Of a stretch of 64,000 bases of DNA, positions 60,255 through 64,000 are shown piece after piece. The stretch's first letter is position 1. Each line of letters opens with the position of its first letter. Made by a program: the position numbers and the translations under genes. The DNA is from Straminergon stramineum (Eukaryota > Streptophyta > Bryopsida > Hypnales > Calliergonaceae): positions 21,021,350-21,085,349 of the forward strand of contig OY987271.1 in NCBI GenBank assembly GCA_963920665.1, written 5' to 3'. The notes under the pieces are model-generated. The model worked only from the letters and a program-made list of their open reading frames with translations. It made no database searches and had not been told where the DNA came from.

Positions 60255-60689
60255 TTAACTTCTTTCGGGTGACAGGGAGGCGATTTGAGAATCCCACATG
60301 TGACCGAGGCACTGAATATCCTACACGCAATTTAGAGCAAGTAACAATATAAAAATGATTTCAACAAAGAGATCTAGTCACCACCATTTAACTAGTAATT
60401 ATAATAGTCTCACTGCTCATGTTGAGCTAGAAGACCCTGGCTTCAGATAACTTAGAGATGCAGCAGCATGGAATTAAGATGAAGAAATCGGTCAAGCGTA
60501 TTGCTCGAGCCCCTGGTCAAGAGCTCTCAAATTCACGCCATCACTTACCAATTTCCTTGTTGCACTCAACTGAGAAACCTGTCCATCATTCACCCACAAA
60601 CCAGAGCTAGAGGAGTTGTAAATACAAATCTTAGAAGGGTGACGACTGAGCTGGGTGCAAATCAAGCAGCTTCTTTCTGCTCGAACTAA
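60255..60689 (-). pseudogene. Two-exon coding-like fragment, not recognised
   Basis: Minus-strand 60549-60689 is open (CLICTQLSRHPSKICIYN.., ending SATRKL) and finishes at a strong GTAAGT donor. A following exon at 60255-60320 begins after GCGTGTAG and keeps phase (DIQCLGHMWDSQIASLSPER, then S and TAA). The 68 residues have coding-like composition, but I know no matching family and found no upstream exon with a start. Probably the 3' end of a decayed gene, or chance. Confidence 0.3.
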
Positions 60690-60966
60690 CTTACTTAAAT
60701 GAGCAGAAACACCTTCTGGACGCGCGCGCGGATGATCACATTAAGACCGGCGGTTGAAAAAGACTCCAAATAAGTTCACGTGATTCTAGAGAAGTATACA
60801 ACATGCACCGCCTTTCACGGTAGCACAAAAAGAATCGGGAGCTCGCACTAGAATATTGAAGAACTGGCCCCCAAATGTGAAGCAATAAATAAAATATGAT
60901 TGTACGTCAGGTCGCACTCGCTGCATGTCTCATGAGGCCACATCGATCCCGACCCTGGACTGGATG

Positions 60967-60995
60967 AAAGGAAAGAAAGAAAGAAAGAAAGAAAG
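60967..60995. repeat. (GAAA)n microsatellite
   Basis: About six GAAA units directly visible in a GC-richer region (60.1-61.6 kb). That region holds several open frames but no gene I can support. Confidence 0.9.
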
Positions 60996-61563
60996 CATTC
61001 GGACGTGAGCCACACTCACGGTGCAAAAGAAAACTTTTGGTACGGTGGTGTCGTGCTCTCACATGTATTGGGTCGGGTGGGGTGCAGTGGTGTTTTCTGG
61101 TTCGTTTCCTTCCTGCCAGGCCACAGGTGGCTTGGCAGACCTTGTACTTTTATCTCTGCAATGAAATTCCGTTTCGATCATTTGTGTCAAAACAAACAAA
61201 AAACAAAAAACAAAAACATAAAGTGAGGTTGAGACCATGTATTAAAAGCATCTGGGTTCCTGTTCTTGGCACAGTACTGTTCATTGATTCCAAGGACGTT
61301 CATGGAGCTCTTCACGAATTTCATGCACGTACTTGCCAGCCAGTGTACGTACTCAGTATAAAAATAAGCATATCACACCAACGTCATCAACAGGAGGTCG
61401 TCGTGGGTTCCTCAGCTAACACTAAAGATCTAATGAAGCTCCAATCCGACCAGCATCGAATTCTAAATACAGCAACCAAGTTATCATCTTCACGCGGCTA
61501 CTACGGGGAACCAAGTGGAGTGCACTCAACTGCTTTGGTCAAGAAGGAGAGCGGATGACCCAA

Positions 61564-62629
61564 ACAACTTATATTCCGAACAGATGTTGCGATCTTCGTC
61601 ATCGCAAAAACAAACAAAACAAAACAAAACTTAAATTAAAAAAATAAAATTATATATATATATCTTTGTACGGTACATCTGTGCTTTGTGCTTTGCAGAC
61701 CTTTCTGAAAGTGCTCCACTTTGTGACCCCATCTCGGATAGATTGGCTAAAGGAAAAACACCCAGTTCAAAGTCTTTCAACAATCCATGTGTATTTTCTT
61801 TGGTCGTAAATGGTGTAAACACAATAAACAACGTTTCCATCAAAATCAGTCATTGTTTCAAACCAAAAAAAGTAGACAACATCACAAAAGAGATTGAAAA
61901 CAGAGTAGACAGCATCACAAGGAGAATTTTTGGGCCTTCAGTTGCCTAATGGCCCAACAACTTAAGTTTGACTTTCATGACTTTGTAGAGAAGGAAGCAC
62001 CATCCAAATTTGGGAACTTGAACAATTGGGTAGGTTGTTATATTAGTCACTTACATGCCAATTTTCAAAGATATTGGAGGTGTCTAACATGCCCCAAACC
62101 ATCTTGCAACTAAGAAGATGTCTAAAAAACAATAGCTACATGGGCAAGATTTCCATTTTTTTTCTAGAGAATTCATTTTTTGAAAGAATTGAAATCTTGA
62201 TTATTAGCACAGAGTTTTCTTCTTCTTAATCAAGTGCAAAAGAAACTTTAAAAAATAAAAATAAAATCTCAAGAATTTATACTAGAATTTGTGCTTATCA
62301 TTCTCAAATTCTACCAAAACTATCATCTTTAGTTCAGTGAATGAAAATTGGGAAAAAAAAATCCTTTTCCATTTTCAACCTCACATTATTTTTCTATGCT
62401 ACTATGAGAATGTGTGAAAAAAATTAAACCCATTGGACTTCATAAATGGCATGATATAAGTGTTCATAGTTAATGAAAAAAAACTTCACAACTTGCTTGA
62501 CTACTTGCCCTCTCTATCAGCACATTGCCCAAGGTGACCCTAAACTTTTGACTCAAGTACCTAATTGAAAGTAAAATTATATTTTGAGGAAGCTTATAGA
62601 AATGTGCATCTTTGATCAAAACTTCACTT
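61564..62629. other. AT-rich spacer, no gene found
   Basis: Contains a short (TA)n run at 61650-61663. No domain or element end recognised. Confidence 0.4.
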
Positions 62630-62633
62630 TCAT

Positions 62634-63903
62634 GGGTGATTGCAAGAAACACCTACCTACTTGTTGCGTTTTCTATAGTACTCATGATTTTTTCGGGAGT
62701 ACTTTAAAATTAAAATTAGAAAACTAATTAAATTTTTTTTTTAAATATGAATAATGTATATACCTTTAAGATGAAAGCACCCATGGAAAGAATTGCATAG
62801 AAAAATTCTCTAAGTAGGAGAACTTGAAAAGTGCCAAATCTTAAGAAAATACTTACGTTGATGTTTTAATTAGGAAAAAATAGTAAAAATTAAAAAATAG
62901 ACAAAATAAAAGCTAGCCATTTATAACAACTCTATGGAGATAGCCATTCACCAAAAGAACCACCAAAATAATATTTTATATGTTTCAAAATGCAAGCAAA
63001 AAGAAGCTCACTTTGTAGACTTCCACACCATATAAAACTACTTATTTTTAAAATTCCTTTGGCCACTAGCTATAAGTCTACTAGAAGACCATCTCCTCAA
63101 AATTTCAGCTCAAAAATCATTTATTTGGGTTCTAAATAGTACTCCCTATGTCCCAAAATGATCTTCATGTTGGACAAAGTGTTCCGGGTTAAGGCTAAAA
63201 AGAAAATTTTGAAAACCCATTTTGGGGTGTGAGTAGGGTTTGGTGCATTCCTATTGTTCTAGAAACTTTGAGTTTCATAACCATTTTCGAAGTGTAGTTT
63301 TGGAATATTGATAAGTGAATTTTTAGGGGCATTTTCAAGGAGCAACACTGGACACTTAATTATTGAGTGTGAGGTTCTCTCTCTACGGGTAGTTAGTATA
63401 AGCCCAAACCATAATTATGTGGACCTCTATACCACCTCCCACAGCTTCATCTCCTTCAAGCAAGAAACACTCAAAGAGGTGCAAAAAATAAAAACTAACA
63501 ATGTTGATTGACCCCTTCAATCATTTAATTTGTCTTTTGATTGATGATTTCATGGATTGAAGGGAAACTATTGCTCGGGGTTGTTTTGCTAGTCCCTCAT
63601 AGCAATTGAAAGTCAAATTTGACCAATTTTCAACATCATAAAGTGAAACAAGAAGATCATTTGGGGACAAAGGGAGTATTAAAAACCTCCAAACTGGCAA
63701 GTGTGACATTGAATTGGGTTCTATTTTTGGATAGTATATTATTTTTGAAAATTACGAAAAAATTAGGCAAGGTCTATAGTAGTCATGAGTACCTTCCCTA
63801 TAAATCTTAAGTCATTTGGAGTCAAAACACAAAAGTTATGGCCAAAAATCATATCAATATGCAATGTGATGCAAAATAGGACAAGTGTTTCTTGCAATCA
63901 CCC
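62634..63903. mobile_element. GGGTGATTGC TIR element, TSD TCAT
   Basis: Begins GGGTGATTGCAAGAAACACC and ends GTGTTTCTTGCAATCACCC, with TCAT on both sides (62630-62633 and 63904-63907). Internal blocks follow those of the copy at 30672-32605 in the same order (GGGAGTACTTTAAAATT, AGAATTGCATAGAAAAATTC, CACTTTGTAGACTT, ATTGAATTGGG). It lacks the CACTA insertion, so it is the empty-site reference for that element. It contains a Stowaway insertion at 63142-63676. Confidence 0.8.
63142..63676. mobile_element. Stowaway-like MITE, TSD TA
   Basis: Inverted termini CTCCCTATGTCCCAAAATGATCTT-like at the left and the complement of CTCCCTTTGTCCCCAAATGATCTT at the right, about 24 bp with three mismatches, flanked by TA at 63140-63141 and 63677-63678. 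CTCCCT..GTCCC termini with a TA duplication are diagnostic of Stowaway (Tc1/mariner). The empty site is seen at 32369-32390, where AAATAGTACTAAAACCC is continuous. 535 bp, with no transposase. Confidence 0.9.
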
Positions 63904-64000
63904 TCATCCACTCAAAAAATGACTTCATAGTAACCCACCTAGTAAGCTTCCAACTATTCACTTAGTAGATAATTGTCATGTAGGGGTTAATTAAATATTG

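Noticed and set aside
61037..61558. 173-codon plus-strand open frame
   Set aside because: Longest frame in its region, but it runs through low-complexity AAAACAAAAAACAAAAAC sequence, shows no domain, and overlaps another open frame. It is likely chance in a GC-richer patch.

Overview
The window is nuclear DNA from a land plant. Genes have many short exons with GT-AG introns, and they sit as GC-richer islands in AT-rich sequence full of plant-type transposons (CACTA, Stowaway, L1-type LINE, several MITE families). The two bHLH proteins differ clearly from the flowering-plant sequences I know, so a bryophyte or other seedless plant is a reasonable guess. The sequence does not settle the species.

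Layout. 1-12.2 kb: the wreck of one minus-strand L1-type LINE, broken by several CACTA-type elements. 12.2-20.7 kb: MITEs, a degenerate tandem array and a long foldback element, with two small GC-rich patches that hold no clear gene. 21-24.8 kb: a plus-strand bHLH gene of the III(a+c) (AMS/DYT1/FIT) type. 25-35 kb: AT-rich spacer containing a three-level nest of transposons. 35-38.6 kb: a second plus-strand bHLH gene resembling clade II (bHLH10/89/91). 39-43 kb: repeats. 43.4-49.1 kb: a complete 14-exon minus-strand gene for a signal peptide peptidase-like (SPPL) aspartic protease. All exons join in phase to 551 residues, with the YD, GxGD and PAL motifs. 51.1-53.3 kb: an unrecognised minus-strand gene whose five exons join in phase to 313 residues. 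54-64 kb: AT-rich, repeat-rich DNA ending in a TIR element that carries a Stowaway insertion.

How the parts relate. The bHLH genes are co-oriented and about 11 kb apart. Both are split by a phase-0 intron at the same point of the bHLH domain, both carry an ACT-like domain, and both have very short upstream ORFs next to the start codon. In flowering plants, clade II and III(a+c) bHLH proteins form heterodimers in the tapetum, and moss clade II proteins act in tapetum-like cells. A linked pair of possible partners is therefore the most interesting biology here; partnership is inferred, not shown. The second theme is transposon stratigraphy: insertions can be read against empty copies in the same window, giving exact ends and target duplications (ATG for a CACTA element, TA for a Stowaway element, and 4 bp for a TIR family I cannot name).
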